Shown here: positions 9,336 through 19,208 of the stretch, one piece after another
How positions within the stretch are numbered: the first letter of the stretch is position 1
Layout: each line of letters opens with the position of its first letter
Source: Celeribacter halophilus
GTDB lineage: Bacteria; Pseudomonadota; Alphaproteobacteria; Rhodobacterales; Rhodobacteraceae
Assembly (NCBI RefSeq): GCF_900114135.1
Contig: NZ_FORY01000006.1
Coordinates: 166,445 to 230,444 of the forward strand
Direction of reading: 5' to 3'
Length of the DNA: 64,000 nt
Position numbers and translations under genes: made by a program
The notes under the pieces: model-generated
Told to the model about the DNA's origin: nothing
The model's input: only the letters and a program-made list of their open reading frames with translations
Databases searched by the model: none

Positions 9336-10306
9336 GCGCGTTTGGCCTCGATCGCTTTCCAGATCAACTCGGCCGTGTTTGTCCCGTCGAACCGTTCGAG
9401 TTCCTGAATACCCGTGGGCGAGGTCACATTGATCTCGGTCAGGTAGTCGCCGATCACATCAATACCGACAAAAATCTGTCCCTTTTCTTTCAAAAGCGGC
9501 CCGATCCGCGCACAAATTTCCAAGTCCCGCGCCGACAGACCGATCTTTTCGGGACGCCCCCCGACATGCATGTTTGAGCGGGTCTCCCCCGCTTGCGGCA
9601 CACGGTTGATCGCACCTACAGGCTCCCCGTCGACCAAGATCACCCGCTTGTCGCCATTGGACACATCGGGCAGAAACTTCTGCACAATCATCGGTTCACG
9701 GGACATGCCGGTGAACAATTCGTGCAAGGAGGACAAGTTCCGGTCATTCGGATCAAGCCGGAAGACCCCCGCACCGCCATTGCCGTAAAGAGGTTTGAGA
9801 ATGATATCGCCATGCTTGGCCTTGAACGCCCGAATGGTCTCAAGGTCGCGGGCAATCGCCGTGGGCGGCGTCAGGTCCGGAAAGGTCAGGACCAGAAGTT
9901 TCTCTGGATAGTTGCGCACCCAGAACGGATCATTCACCACCAAGGTGCCGGGCGTGATCATATCCAGCAAGTGCGTGGTGGTGATATATCCCATATCGAA
10001 AGGCGGATCCTGACGCAGCCAGACCACGTCGTAGTCCGAAAGATCGACCTCGGTCATTTCGCCCAGACTGTAATGATCCCCTTCGACGCGACGCACCTCA
10101 ACCGGCCATCCGCGTGCGGTGACACGGCCTTCCTGAAAGGCCAAGTGCTCCGGCGTGTAATAAAAAAGCTCATGGCCGCGCTTTTGCGCCTCTTCCATGA
10201 TCCGGAACGTGCTGTCGCCATTGATATCAATCGGACCGATCGGGTCCATCTGGATCGCGACTTTCAAGGGTGTGTTGGTCGAGGCTAGGTTAGACAAAAG
10301 GCTCAT
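9332..10306 (-). CDS. gshB: Glutathione synthetase
   Basis: 324 aa. Joins gamma-glutamylcysteine and glycine with ATP, last step of glutathione synthesis. The N-terminal substrate domain has [21 protein letters not shown] and [31 protein letters not shown]; the ATP-grasp part has [15 protein letters not shown] and [26 protein letters not shown]. The frame extends further upstream, but the conserved sequence begins shortly after the ATG at 10306, which has GGAG immediately before it, an unusually tight spacing. A TTG codon giving [10 protein letters not shown] is the alternative. Downstream of yraN, in the common yraN-gshB neighbourhood. Confidence 0.95.
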   Translation of the reverse strand: MSLLSNLASTNTPLKVAIQMDPIGPIDINGDSTFRIMEEAQKRGHELFYYTPEHLAFQEGRVTARGWPVEVRRVEGDHYSLGEMTEVDLSDYDVVWLRQDPPFDMGYITTTHLLDMITPGTLVVNDPFWVRNYPEKLLVLTFPDLTPPTAIARDLETIRAFKAKHGDIILKPLYGNGGAGVFRLDPNDRNLSSLHELFTGMSREPMIVQKFLPDVSNGDKRVILVDGEPVGAINRVPQAGETRSNMHVGGRPEKIGLSARDLEICARIGPLLKEKGQIFVGIDVIGDYLTEINVTSPTGIQELERFDGTNTAELIWKAIEAKRA

Positions 10307-10398
10307 CTCCCGAAACTTGTTTCCTCTTAGATGGACCAGCCCTGCGGCGCATTCAATGGGAATGTCTTGTGCATGAAGGCACAAGCACCCGCTTGCCG

Positions 10399-10797
10399 CT
10401 ATAGCATGAGCGCATTTTCAAGAATTTCGACATGTCCGACACCATCAACCAAGGCCAGATCAATCCGCATAGGAGTCAACAAACCCTTGGGCAGACGTCC
10501 GATATAATCTTCGGCACTGGCACAAAGCCGCACCATTTGTTTCGCACTCAGATGCGTCACAGCTTTGGCGAAAGATTTAGAGGCTTTCACTTCGACAAAG
10601 ACGATTTCCTCTCCCTGCCGGAAAATCAGATCAATCTCGCCAGCGCGACCGCGCCACCGCTCTTCAAGCAACTCCAACCCTCGCGATTGATACAGGCGCG
10701 CAACAGCAGCCTCCGCACTCAATCCGAAATCATAGGCTTTCCGCCCACGCTCCTTGCGTAGAGCGACATCCGTATCCGGCACAAAATCTAATGGCAT
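10399..10797 (-). CDS. yraN: YraN/UPF0102 family nuclease-fold protein
   Basis: 132 aa. UPF0102 protein with a restriction-endonuclease-like fold; the family's role is unproven. Visible motifs: [36 protein letters not shown] and [11 protein letters not shown], i.e. the GEIDLI...VEVK catalytic-like pattern of PD-(D/E)xK nucleases. The frame is open to a GTG at 10815; the ATG at 10797 with AAAGG 6 bases before it is preferred. Sits between rsmI and gshB, as in many alphaproteobacteria. Confidence 0.9.
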   Translation of the reverse strand: MPLDFVPDTDVALRKERGRKAYDFGLSAEAAVARLYQSRGLELLEERWRGRAGEIDLIFRQGEEIVFVEVKASKSFAKAVTHLSAKQMVRLCASAEDYIGRLPKGLLTPMRIDLALVDGVGHVEILENALML

Positions 10798-10826
10798 CCT
10801 TCGCCTTTCGCACACATTCGGGTGTA

Positions 10827-11684
10827 TCAGCCCTCCTTGATGGCCAAGGCCATCTGATACACGTCCCGCTTTTTCAATCCATAACGGGCAGCCACGTCTG
10901 CCGCCGCGTCTTTGACCGTCATTGTCTCCAACGCCTCCGCCAGAGCCGTCTCCAGATCCGCCTCGGAAACCTCAACACGCTCCGCCCGATCAATCAAAAG
11001 CACGATCTCGCCTTTGACCGGCGCATCGCGCAGGCTTTCCTCCAGCTCTCTCAACGTTCCTTTCCGCACCTCCTCGAAACGTTTCGTCAACTCCCGACAC
11101 AGAGCCGCCTGACGTGTTTCTCCCAAGGTATCGCACAATTCTCCTAATGTTCGGTGAACGCGTTTCGGGCTTTCGTAAAATCCCAGCGTTGCAGGCACGT
11201 CCGCAAACGAGCTGAAAAACTTGAGCCGCGCCCCTTGGGAGGACGGGGGGAACCCCGCAAAGAGGAACCGGTCCGATGGCAGGCCGGAGATGGTCAGGGC
11301 CGCAATCATCGCGGAGGGACCGGGGGCCGAGGTGACAGGAATATCACGCGACAGCGCCTCACGGCACAGGGCAAACCCCGGATCAGCGACCAGAGGCGTG
11401 CCGGCTTCCGATGCGTAGGCAACCGATTTGCCCTCTTCCATGAGCTCAATCAGGCGCGGGCGCATCTGGCCGCCATTGTGGTCGTGATAGGGGTAAATGT
11501 GCCGCCCGTTGAGGGGCACACCGTGAATATCCATCAATTTGCGCAAGGAGCGCGTATCTTCTGCGGCCAGCACATCCGCCGAGGCAAGAATGTCGAGTGC
11601 CCGCAAGGTGATGTCGCGGGCATTGCCGATGGGGGTGGCGAGAAAATGAAGGCCGGCAGAAAGCGGCTTGGTTTGATATGTCAA
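10827..11684 (-). CDS. rsmI: 16S rRNA (cytidine1402-2'-O)-methyltransferase
   Basis: 285 aa. SAM-dependent methyltransferase of the tetrapyrrole-methylase fold that modifies C1402 in the decoding centre of 16S rRNA. Motifs: LHFLATPIGNARDITLRALDIL, AAEDTRSLRKLMDIHG, ASEAGTPLVADPGFAL, TSAPGPSAMIAALTISGLPSDRFLFAGFPP, FYESPKRVHRTL and CRELTKRFEEV. In many orthologues the third block reads SDAGTP; here D is E. Divergent from the LppC-like gene, which is the arrangement usually seen. Confidence 0.96.
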   Translation of the reverse strand: MTYQTKPLSAGLHFLATPIGNARDITLRALDILASADVLAAEDTRSLRKLMDIHGVPLNGRHIYPYHDHNGGQMRPRLIELMEEGKSVAYASEAGTPLVADPGFALCREALSRDIPVTSAPGPSAMIAALTISGLPSDRFLFAGFPPSSQGARLKFFSSFADVPATLGFYESPKRVHRTLGELCDTLGETRQAALCRELTKRFEEVRKGTLRELEESLRDAPVKGEIVLLIDRAERVEVSEADLETALAEALETMTVKDAAADVAARYGLKKRDVYQMALAIKEG

Positions 11685-11796
11685 TGTGATCTCTGATCTT
11701 TGCAGCGTTTACTCTTTGAAGCGTCTCGCATAGTCTGCCCGCAAGTTTGCGTGACCGTCCGTGTTGCGCCATTGCCGTCAGGAGTGAGGTTTACCT

Positions 11797-12975
11797 ATGT
11801 TCGCTGTTCTTCGTGCCGCCCGCAAGTCACTCACCCGATTTGTGCTCGGCCTGTCCCTTTTTTCCCTCGCCGCGTGTGATCCCGGTGCCTTTCCTGTTGG
11901 CGGCGGTCCGACGATCAACACATCCAAGCCTGTTCCTGTCGCCCTGCTGGTGCCTTACGAATCGCAACAGGGCGGCGATGTCGCGATGGCGCAATCGATC
12001 GAGAACGCCGCGCGTCTTGCTATGGCCGATCTCGATGGCGTTGCCATTGACCTACGCGTCTATCCGACAGGGGGGCAAGCCGAACGCGCCTCCGCCGCTG
12101 CAAGTCAGGCGGTGAAAGACGGGGCCAAGATCATCCTCGGGCCGGTCTATGGTGGTTCTGCAAAACTCGCGGGGATTCCGGCGGCCAATGCGGGCATCAA
12201 CGTGCTGTCCTTCTCCAACAACCCCGATGTTGCTGGCGGCAACGTCTTTATCCTCGGGCCGACCTTCCAGAACACCGCAGATCGGCTGGTGGCCTATGCC
12301 CGCGCCAATGGCAAGGGCCGGATCATGGTCGTAAACGCCGACAGCCCTGCAGAAAACGCAGGCGCCGCGGCGATCAAAACCGCGATCAACCGCCAAGGCG
12401 CCACGCTTGCGGCCACGCAGAGTTTCGAGTTGAGCCAGCAAGGCGTCATTCAGGCCATCCGCCCGATTGCCACAGCCGCACGTAATTCCAATGCCGATGC
12501 GATTTTCTTCACCTCCGGCAACGACGGAGCCATGCCGCTTCTGGCACAGATGCTGCCCGAAAACGGTATCAAATCGCCTTCGCCGCAATATATCGGGTTG
12601 CAACGCTGGAACGTGCCTGCCTCCGCTATGAGCCTTCCGGGGCTTCAAGACAGCTGGTTCGCCATTCCTGACCAACAGCTCACAAGCAATTTCTCCGCGC
12701 ATTATTCCGCCAAATACGGTCAGGCGCCACATGCGCTTGCAGGGTTGGCCTATGATGGCATCGCGGCCATCGGGGCCTTGGTGAAAGCCGGAAACCAGAA
12801 CGCCCTGACGGCACAAGGTCTGACCCGTGGCTCCGGCTTTGTCGGCGTCAACGGTATCTTCCGCCTTCTGCCTGACGGAACCAACCAACGCGGCCTCTCC
12901 ATCGCGACCATTCAGAACAATCAGGTAATCGAGATTGACCCTGCCCCAAGAGCCTTCCGCGGCGCCGGATACTGA
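11797..12975 (+). CDS. LppC/LpoA-like penicillin-binding-protein activator lipoprotein
   Basis: 392 aa. The signal sequence ends in the lipobox LAAC (Cys27), so the mature protein is lipid anchored. The rest is a periplasmic-binding-protein-like (type I) domain: VPVALLVPYES, GAKIILGPVYGGSAKLAGIPAANAGINVLSFSNNPDVAG, DAIFFTSGNDGAMPLLAQMLPENG. This is the LppC family; E. coli LpoA activates PBP1A, and the alphaproteobacterial proteins are assumed to help peptidoglycan synthesis. Good ribosome-binding site AGGAGTGAGG. The end overlaps the glnD start by 41 bases in another frame. Confidence 0.87.
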   Translation: MFAVLRAARKSLTRFVLGLSLFSLAACDPGAFPVGGGPTINTSKPVPVALLVPYESQQGGDVAMAQSIENAARLAMADLDGVAIDLRVYPTGGQAERASAAASQAVKDGAKIILGPVYGGSAKLAGIPAANAGINVLSFSNNPDVAGGNVFILGPTFQNTADRLVAYARANGKGRIMVVNADSPAENAGAAAIKTAINRQGATLAATQSFELSQQGVIQAIRPIATAARNSNADAIFFTSGNDGAMPLLAQMLPENGIKSPSPQYIGLQRWNVPASAMSLPGLQDSWFAIPDQQLTSNFSAHYSAKYGQAPHALAGLAYDGIAAIGALVKAGNQNALTAQGLTRGSGFVGVNGIFRLLPDGTNQRGLSIATIQNNQVIEIDPAPRAFRGAGY

Positions 12976-15757
12976 TCTTCCGGCCCTTTCCGCCTTTCTT
13001 CCTGCGCCTTCGGGCACATTCATCTGCGCACAAGATGCCATCTTTGACGTCTCCTCCGTTGCCTCGGCACTGGAGGAAACATGGTCAAAGGCGGCGTCTC
13101 CTGCGGAGATCAGAAAGGCTACGGTTGCTGTCCTGAACGACGCGCAAAAGCAGGGCCGCGCCGCCATCGCAAGCGCCATGACCGACGCCCCGCGCAATGC
13201 GCGACCGGCGCTTCGGGCTTATGCGTGGCTCACGGATTGCATTGTGACGACAGTGCTGTTCACCGCGATGACAAAGCTGCATCCCAACCCCAACCCGACA
13301 GAGGGCGAACGGATTGCCGTTCTGGCGGTGGGCGGATACGGGCGCGGGGAAATGTCGCCCTATTCCGATGTCGACCTGCTGTTTCTCGCCCCGCACAAGA
13401 TCAACGGCTGGATCGAAAGCGTGGTCGAGAGCATGCTTTACATGTTCTGGGATCTGCACCTGAAGGTGGGCCATTCCACCCGCACGATCCGCGATTGCAT
13501 CCGGCTGGGCAAAGAGGATTTTACCATCCGCACCGCTATGCTGGAAATCCGGTTCCTGAGCGGCAACCGCGCGCTGGCGACGGAATTGCAGGAAAGACTG
13601 CGCGACGAATTGTTCCAAAATACCGCGCGCGAATTTATCGAAGCCAAACTCGAAGAACGTGCGGCACGGCACCGCAAACAAGGCGGGCAGCGTTATGTTG
13701 TCGAGCCCAACATCAAAGAGGGCAAAGGTGGTCTGCGCGACCTGCACACGCTGTTCTGGATCGCGAAATATGTGCACGGGGTCAGCCACCCTTCCGATCT
13801 CGTCAAAGCGGGTGTCTTTACCCAAGACGAATATCGCCAGTTCGACGAGGCGGAGACCTTCCTCCATGCCACACGCAATGCGCTGCATCTGATTGCCGGA
13901 CGACCGATGGACCAACTGACCTTTGACATGCAGGTCGAGGTGGCGGACCGGCTGGGATATTTCGACCATTCGGGGCGGCGCGGGGTCGAGCATTTCATGC
14001 AGAACTACTTCCTGCATGCCACCCGCGTGGGTGAGTTGACACGGATCTTCCTGACCTCGCTTGAGGCCCAACACGTCAAACAGGAACCCGCGCTGCAACG
14101 GCTTTTGAAACGCCGCCGCAAGGTGGGGGATCAATACGAGATCGTTCACAACCGCCTTAACACCCGCGACCGCAAAGCATTTCTCTCCGACAAGCTGAAC
14201 CTCTTGCGCGTTTTCGAGGACGCTCTGCGCACCGGTTATCTGCTGCATCCCGATGTGATGCGGCTGATCTCGGCCAACCTCGACATGATCGACAACGAGA
14301 TGCGCAACGCGCCGGAAGCACGGCGGATTTTCCTCGACCTCTTGCTCAAACACGGCAACCCCGAACGTGCGCTGCGCCGGATGAACGAGCTGGGCGTGCT
14401 TGGGGCGTTTATTCCGGAGTTTCAACACATCGTGGCGATGATGCAGTTCAATATGTATCACAGCTACACGGTCGACGAGCATACGATTCAGGTGATCTCC
14501 AACCTCGCGCAAATCGAGCGGGAAGAACTGGAAGACCCTCTGCCGCTGGCCACCAGCATCATGAAGACCGGCGTCAACCGGAAGGTGCTATATGTCGCGC
14601 TGCTTCTGCATGACATCGGCAAGGGGCGCGTCGAGGACCACTCCGTGATCGGTGCCCAGATCGCGCGTCGGGTTGCGCCTCGCCTTGGTCTGAAACCTTC
14701 GGAATGCGAGACAGTAGAATGGCTGGTGCGCTATCACCTGCTAATGTCGGACATTGCCCAGAAACGCGACATTTCCGACCCGCGCACCGTGCGCGATTTC
14801 GCCAAAGCAGTAAAAACCCGCGAGCGGCTTGATCTGCTGACGGTTCTGACTGTCTGCGATATTCGCGGCGTCGGGCCCGATGTCTGGAACAACTGGAAAG
14901 CGACGCTGATCCGCAACCTGCACGCCCAGACCGCCTATGCGCTCGAACACGGGCTGGAAGAAGTCAACCGCGACGCCCGCGAAGGCGAGGCGAAAAAAGA
15001 GCTGCGCGCCCGTCTCAAGGACTGGAACACCGTCGACAAGCGCCGCGAGTTGCAACGTCACTACAGCACCTATTGGCAGGGCCTACCCTTTGCCACGCAC
15101 GAGATTTTCGCGCACCTGCTCAAGGACATTCAGCCGGACGAAATCCGCATTGACCTGCATCAGGACGAAGACCGCGACGCCACACGCGCCTGTTTCGCGC
15201 TGACCGACCACCACGGGATTTTCTCGCGCCTCGCAGGTGCACTGGCACTTGTGGGAGCCAATGTGGTGGATGCCCGCACATTTACCTCCAAAGACGGGTT
15301 TGCCACCGCTGTGTTCTGGATTCAGGACAATGACGGCAACCCGTTCGAGGAAGGCCGCCTTCCTCGTTTGCGCCAGATGATCGACAAGATCCTGCGCGGC
15401 AAGGTCGCCGCAAAAGACGCGCTGGAAACCCGCGACAAGATCAAGAAACGCGAAAGCAAGTTCAACGTCCCGACCTCGATCATTTTCGACAACGAAGGCT
15501 CGGAGATTTTCACCATCATCGAAGTGGACACCCGCGACCGGCCCGGCCTTTTGTATGATCTCACGCGGGTGCTGGCAGAGAACAACATCTCCATCGTCTC
15601 CGCCCAGATCGCGACCTACGGGGCTCAGGTTGTCGACTCCTTCTACGTCAAAGATATGTTCGGCATGAAAATCCATTCCGAGAGCAAGCAACGCGCGCTT
15701 GAGAAGAAACTGCGGACCTCCATCGTGGCGGGCGCGAAACGGGCACAGGCGCAATGA
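12935..15757 (+). CDS. glnD: Bifunctional [protein-PII] uridylyltransferase / uridylyl-removing enzyme
   Basis: 940 aa. Senses glutamine and adds or removes UMP on PII proteins, the top of the nitrogen-regulation cascade. Domains in order: nucleotidyltransferase with GGYGRGEMSPYSDVDLLFL near 125, the GlnD linker (EPNIKEGKGGLRDLHTLFWI), the HD domain with LLLHDIGKGRVEDHSVIG near 555 and the YHLLMSDIAQKRDISDP block, then two C-terminal ACT domains (about 745-830 and 855-935, e.g. IIEVDTRDRPGLLYDLTRVL). There is no ATG near the start of homology; TTG at 12935 is the best candidate, overlapping the upstream gene by 41 bases, which could limit expression by coupling. Confidence 0.95.
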   Translation: MTLPQEPSAAPDTDLPALSAFLPAPSGTFICAQDAIFDVSSVASALEETWSKAASPAEIRKATVAVLNDAQKQGRAAIASAMTDAPRNARPALRAYAWLTDCIVTTVLFTAMTKLHPNPNPTEGERIAVLAVGGYGRGEMSPYSDVDLLFLAPHKINGWIESVVESMLYMFWDLHLKVGHSTRTIRDCIRLGKEDFTIRTAMLEIRFLSGNRALATELQERLRDELFQNTAREFIEAKLEERAARHRKQGGQRYVVEPNIKEGKGGLRDLHTLFWIAKYVHGVSHPSDLVKAGVFTQDEYRQFDEAETFLHATRNALHLIAGRPMDQLTFDMQVEVADRLGYFDHSGRRGVEHFMQNYFLHATRVGELTRIFLTSLEAQHVKQEPALQRLLKRRRKVGDQYEIVHNRLNTRDRKAFLSDKLNLLRVFEDALRTGYLLHPDVMRLISANLDMIDNEMRNAPEARRIFLDLLLKHGNPERALRRMNELGVLGAFIPEFQHIVAMMQFNMYHSYTVDEHTIQVISNLAQIEREELEDPLPLATSIMKTGVNRKVLYVALLLHDIGKGRVEDHSVIGAQIARRVAPRLGLKPSECETVEWLVRYHLLMSDIAQKRDISDPRTVRDFAKAVKTRERLDLLTVLTVCDIRGVGPDVWNNWKATLIRNLHAQTAYALEHGLEEVNRDAREGEAKKELRARLKDWNTVDKRRELQRHYSTYWQGLPFATHEIFAHLLKDIQPDEIRIDLHQDEDRDATRACFALTDHHGIFSRLAGALALVGANVVDARTFTSKDGFATAVFWIQDNDGNPFEEGRLPRLRQMIDKILRGKVAAKDALETRDKIKKRESKFNVPTSIIFDNEGSEIFTIIEVDTRDRPGLLYDLTRVLAENNISIVSAQIATYGAQVVDSFYVKDMFGMKIHSESKQRALEKKLRTSIVAGAKRAQAQ

Positions 15758-17295
15758 AGCCTGTCCGCCTTGTCAAAGGCTTTGTCACGGTAGGCGGCTG
15801 GACCCTGATGAGTCGCGTCCTGGGCTTCGTCCGCGACGCGCTGATCGCGGCCTTCTTTGGCGCAGGGCCCGTTGCCGAAGCCTTTGCGGTCGCCTTTTCC
15901 CTGCCCAACATGTTTCGACGTTTCTTCGCAGAAGGCACGTTGAACGTGGCCTTTGTGCCGATGTTCTCCAAAAAAGTCGAAGCTGGCGGTGACGCCAAAC
16001 GCTTTGCCGAGGACACGTTGTCGGTGCTGGCCACGGCGCTGATCGCGCTGACGCTTCTGGCCACGCTGTTTATGCCCGCGCTGGTGACCGTCATGGCGGC
16101 GGGTCTCATCGGGGACGAACGGTTTGATCTCGCCGTCGGGTTCGGACGTATCGCCTTTCCTTATGTGCTGTTCATTTCTTTAGGCGCTTTGTTCTCCGGC
16201 ATTTTGAACGCCACCGGACGCTTTGCCGCCGCCGCCGCCGCGCCTGTGCTTTTGAATGTCGTGCTTTCTGTGGCGATGATCGGCGCGGCCAAACTCGGCA
16301 TGGCGGTCGAGCGCGCGCTGATTTGGGCCGTTCCTCTTGCGGGGATTGCCCAGCTTGCCGTGGTCTGGATCTCTGCGGCGAAAGCCGGTTTCAACCTGCG
16401 CCCGCATCTGCCACGTCTGACGCCCGAGATCAAAAACCTCCTGATCCTCGCCGGTCCGGCCGCGCTGGCTGGCGGTGTCGTCCAGATCAACCTGCTCGTC
16501 GGTCGTCAGGTGGCCTCGTTTTCGCAAGAAGGTGCGCTGCAATATCTGAACCTTGCCGACCGCCTGTATCAACTGCCCTTGGGCGTGGTCGCCATCGCCA
16601 TCGGCATCGTGCTCTTGCCCGACCTGTCGCGCCGCCTTCAGGCCGGTGACGGGAAAGGCGCACGCGACGCCTACAACCGCGCCTTCGAATTCGCGCTCTT
16701 GCTGACCGTGCCCGCCGCCGTGGCGCTGGTGGTCATTCCGGAGCAGCTGATTTCCTTCCTGTTCCAACGCGGTGCCTTCACGCCGGAGGACACACAGAAA
16801 ACCGCGCTGGCCGTAATGATCTATGGTCTGGGGCTTCCGGCCTTCGTGATGCAAAAGGTTCTGCAACCGCTCTATTTCGCGCGCGAGGACACGAAAACCC
16901 CGTTCCGCTTTGCCATTTACGCCATGATCATCAACGCTTTGGTCGCGGTCGGCCTGTCCTTTTTCATCGGCTATCTGGCCGCCGCTGTCGCAACAACCGT
17001 CGCGGCATGGGGCATGGTCGCGCTCTTGTGGTTCGGGAAAAAATCGATGGGCGAAGACGTGGGCACAGATACGCGCCTCCTCCGCCGCGCACCGCGTATC
17101 CTGATCGCATCCCTGCTGATGGGCGTATTGCTCTGGGGCTCTGAAAGCGCCCTGTCTCCGGTCTTCGCGCTGTCACGGGGCTTGGGCACGCTCTTGCTCG
17201 TCGCCATCGGGATCGTCGGCTATTTTACCATTGCACATCTGATCGGAGCCGTGCGGATGGCCGAATTGAAAGGCTCGATGCGCCGCGGCAGATAA
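15754..17295 (+). CDS. murJ: Lipid II flippase MurJ
   Basis: 513 aa, polytopic inner-membrane protein of the MVF/MOP superfamily that flips lipid II for peptidoglycan synthesis. Typical N-terminus KGFVTVGGWTLMSRVLGFVRDALIAAFFGAG, then FSLPNMFRRFFAEGTLNVAFVPMFS with the conserved arginines and glutamate, and RGAFTPEDTQKTALAVMIYGLGLPAFVMQKVLQPLYFAREDTKTP. About 14 hydrophobic segments. ATGA overlap with glnD. Confidence 0.95.
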   Translation: MKPVRLVKGFVTVGGWTLMSRVLGFVRDALIAAFFGAGPVAEAFAVAFSLPNMFRRFFAEGTLNVAFVPMFSKKVEAGGDAKRFAEDTLSVLATALIALTLLATLFMPALVTVMAAGLIGDERFDLAVGFGRIAFPYVLFISLGALFSGILNATGRFAAAAAAPVLLNVVLSVAMIGAAKLGMAVERALIWAVPLAGIAQLAVVWISAAKAGFNLRPHLPRLTPEIKNLLILAGPAALAGGVVQINLLVGRQVASFSQEGALQYLNLADRLYQLPLGVVAIAIGIVLLPDLSRRLQAGDGKGARDAYNRAFEFALLLTVPAAVALVVIPEQLISFLFQRGAFTPEDTQKTALAVMIYGLGLPAFVMQKVLQPLYFAREDTKTPFRFAIYAMIINALVAVGLSFFIGYLAAAVATTVAAWGMVALLWFGKKSMGEDVGTDTRLLRRAPRILIASLLMGVLLWGSESALSPVFALSRGLGTLLLVAIGIVGYFTIAHLIGAVRMAELKGSMRRGR

Positions 17296-17343
17296 GCCAC
17301 GGGCCGCAACTGCCGCCCGCTTGACGCCGCCCCGCAGTCAGCC

Positions 17344-18042
17344 TCACCGCCGCCGCAAACGCATGACGATCCGCCCGATTGCACCCGGCACCAGAAGTCC
17401 GGCCACGACAAATCCGGCCACAAAGCCAGACAAATCCGCAATCCAGTCTGCAGAGCCGCCAAACAACAGCCCGTAGACCAGTTGCAGCCCCATCAGAAAG
17501 CCGATGAGCGTAAAGGCCCGCAGTCGGTTTTCATGCAATTGCCCAAGGCCGAGCCAGAGAATGAACGTATAGGCTCCGATAAATCCGTAAGCCGCCGGAT
17601 AGGCCCCCAGAAGCGGGGTGGCGGAATTGAGCACCAGCGCAAAGCCGAGCGATCCCGCCAGTGTCGAGACCACAAAGATCACCAGCACCGCGATATTGCC
17701 AAAGGTCTCGCCCACCATCTTGCCCAGAGCAAGGATGAACACCAGCACCATCAGCGCATGGGTGATCGAGTAATGCACAAACGCATAGGTGAAGAACCGG
17801 CGCACATGCTCAAGCGGCCAGACACCTTGCGCGCGCATGGCTTCGAATATTGTATCGAAGAACCCGTAATCCTCCATCGCTGCGATCCGCCAGCCCACGG
17901 CCTCCTGTCCGCCAATCAGGCCCAGCGACCCCAGTTGCAGCACCAGTTCGACCCCGCCCAGCACCAAGGCAATCGCAACCACCATAGGCGGCAGCGCATT
18001 GAACGGGCTTTCGGGGCGGGAGTAATCGGGGTCTTCAGACAT
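17344..18042 (-). CDS. Rhomboid-like membrane protein lacking the catalytic residues
   Basis: 232 aa with six to seven hydrophobic segments in rhomboid arrangement. TM2 carries [24 protein letters not shown], matching the HxxxxHxxxN region of GlpG, but the asparagine is valine. The GxSG serine motif is [11 protein letters not shown] (S to Y, G to P), and the histidine position in the last core helix reads [10 protein letters not shown] (H to D). So serine, histidine and oxyanion asparagine are all absent: a pseudoprotease, or a family that only shares the fold. Start chosen at the internal ATG ([12 protein letters not shown]) behind AAGGAAAGG; convergent with murJ. Confidence 0.8.
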   Translation of the reverse strand: MSEDPDYSRPESPFNALPPMVVAIALVLGGVELVLQLGSLGLIGGQEAVGWRIAAMEDYGFFDTIFEAMRAQGVWPLEHVRRFFTYAFVHYSITHALMVLVFILALGKMVGETFGNIAVLVIFVVSTLAGSLGFALVLNSATPLLGAYPAAYGFIGAYTFILWLGLGQLHENRLRAFTLIGFLMGLQLVYGLLFGGSADWIADLSGFVAGFVVAGLLVPGAIGRIVMRLRRR

Positions 18043-18119
18043 TGAGGGGCCTTTCCTTGACGCTTTCGCCTCGCATAGGTAAGCCACCAACACCTAATAA
18101 TCCAGTGACGGAGTTCCAG

Positions 18120-19136
18120 ATGGACAAGCCTACCTTTACACCCCGCGTCTTCTCGGGGATCAAACCTTCGGGTGGGCTCACTCTCGGCAACTATCTCGGC
18201 GCGATCAAACGCTTCGTGGATATGCAGGGCGGTGAGTTCGAAACCATCTATTGCGTGGCCGATATGCACGCGATCACCGTCTGGCAAGACCCCGAAGAAC
18301 TCCGTCAGGCCACCCGCGAAGTCACCGCCGGTTTCCTCGCCTCCGGCATCGATCCCGAAAGCTCGGTCCTGTTCAACCAGTCGCGCGTCTCGGCCCATGC
18401 CGAATTGGGCTGGTTGTTCAACTGTGTCGCCCGCGTTGGCTGGATGAACCGCATGACGCAATTCAAGGACAAGGCCGGCAAGAATGCCGAAAAGGTTTCT
18501 CTCGGCCTCTACGCCTACCCGTCCCTGATGGCCGCCGACATCCTTCTTTATCACGCCACCCATGTCCCCGTGGGCGAGGATCAGAAGCAACACGTCGAGT
18601 TGACCCGCGACATCGCCGCCAAGTTCAATCACGACTACAAGGTCGACTTCTTTCCGGCTTGCGAACCCGTGATCGAAGGCCCTGCCATGCGGGTGATGAG
18701 CCTGCGCGATGGCACAAAGAAAATGTCCAAGTCGGGTGAGTCCGACATGGAACGCATCAACATGACCGATGATGCGGACACCATCTCCAAGAAGTTCAAA
18801 AAGTCGCGCACAGACCCTGAAGTGCTGCCCGAAGAGATGGAGGGCCTCGCCAACCGTCCCGAAGCACGCAATCTCGTCAACATCTACGCTGCTCTCGCCA
18901 ACATGACCGGCGAAGAGGTGCTGGCCGAGTATGGCGGTCAGGGCTGGGGCAAATTCAAACCGGCACTGGCAGAACTGGCCGTCGAACATCTCGCGCCGAT
19001 CTCAACAGAGATGAAACGCCTCATGGATGATCCGGCAGAAATCGACCGGATTCTCGCCAAAGGCGCGGACAAGGCCAACGAAATCGCCCAGCCGATTCTG
19101 AACAAGACCTTCGAGATCATGGGTTTCGTGCGCTGA
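18120..19136 (+). CDS. trpS: Tryptophanyl-tRNA synthetase
   Basis: 338 aa, full-length class I synthetase. The first signature is [18 protein letters not shown] (HIGH equivalent TLGN) at about residue 10, the second is [11 protein letters not shown] near 200. Other conserved blocks: [43 protein letters not shown] and [18 protein letters not shown]. The frame is open upstream, but ATG at 18120 follows CGGAG and gives the standard N-terminus. Divergent from the rhomboid-like gene; ends at a strong terminator. Confidence 0.97.
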   Translation: MDKPTFTPRVFSGIKPSGGLTLGNYLGAIKRFVDMQGGEFETIYCVADMHAITVWQDPEELRQATREVTAGFLASGIDPESSVLFNQSRVSAHAELGWLFNCVARVGWMNRMTQFKDKAGKNAEKVSLGLYAYPSLMAADILLYHATHVPVGEDQKQHVELTRDIAAKFNHDYKVDFFPACEPVIEGPAMRVMSLRDGTKKMSKSGESDMERINMTDDADTISKKFKKSRTDPEVLPEEMEGLANRPEARNLVNIYAALANMTGEEVLAEYGGQGWGKFKPALAELAVEHLAPISTEMKRLMDDPAEIDRILAKGADKANEIAQPILNKTFEIMGFVR

Positions 19137-19156
19137 AACCTTGCAGCCGGACATGA

Positions 19157-19184
19157 AAAAGGGCGCCCGCTGCGGCGCCCTTTT
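19157..19184 (+). terminator. Rho-independent terminator after trpS
   Basis: Perfect 11-bp inverted repeat AAAAGGGCGCC / GGCGCCCTTTT around a 6-base loop, 20 bases after the trpS stop. The left A-run pairs with the trailing T-run, so it can also work, less strongly, for the convergent L,D-transpeptidase transcript. Confidence 0.9.
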
Positions 19185-19208
19185 GCGTTTCCTTTGTGCC
19201 GTAAATAC

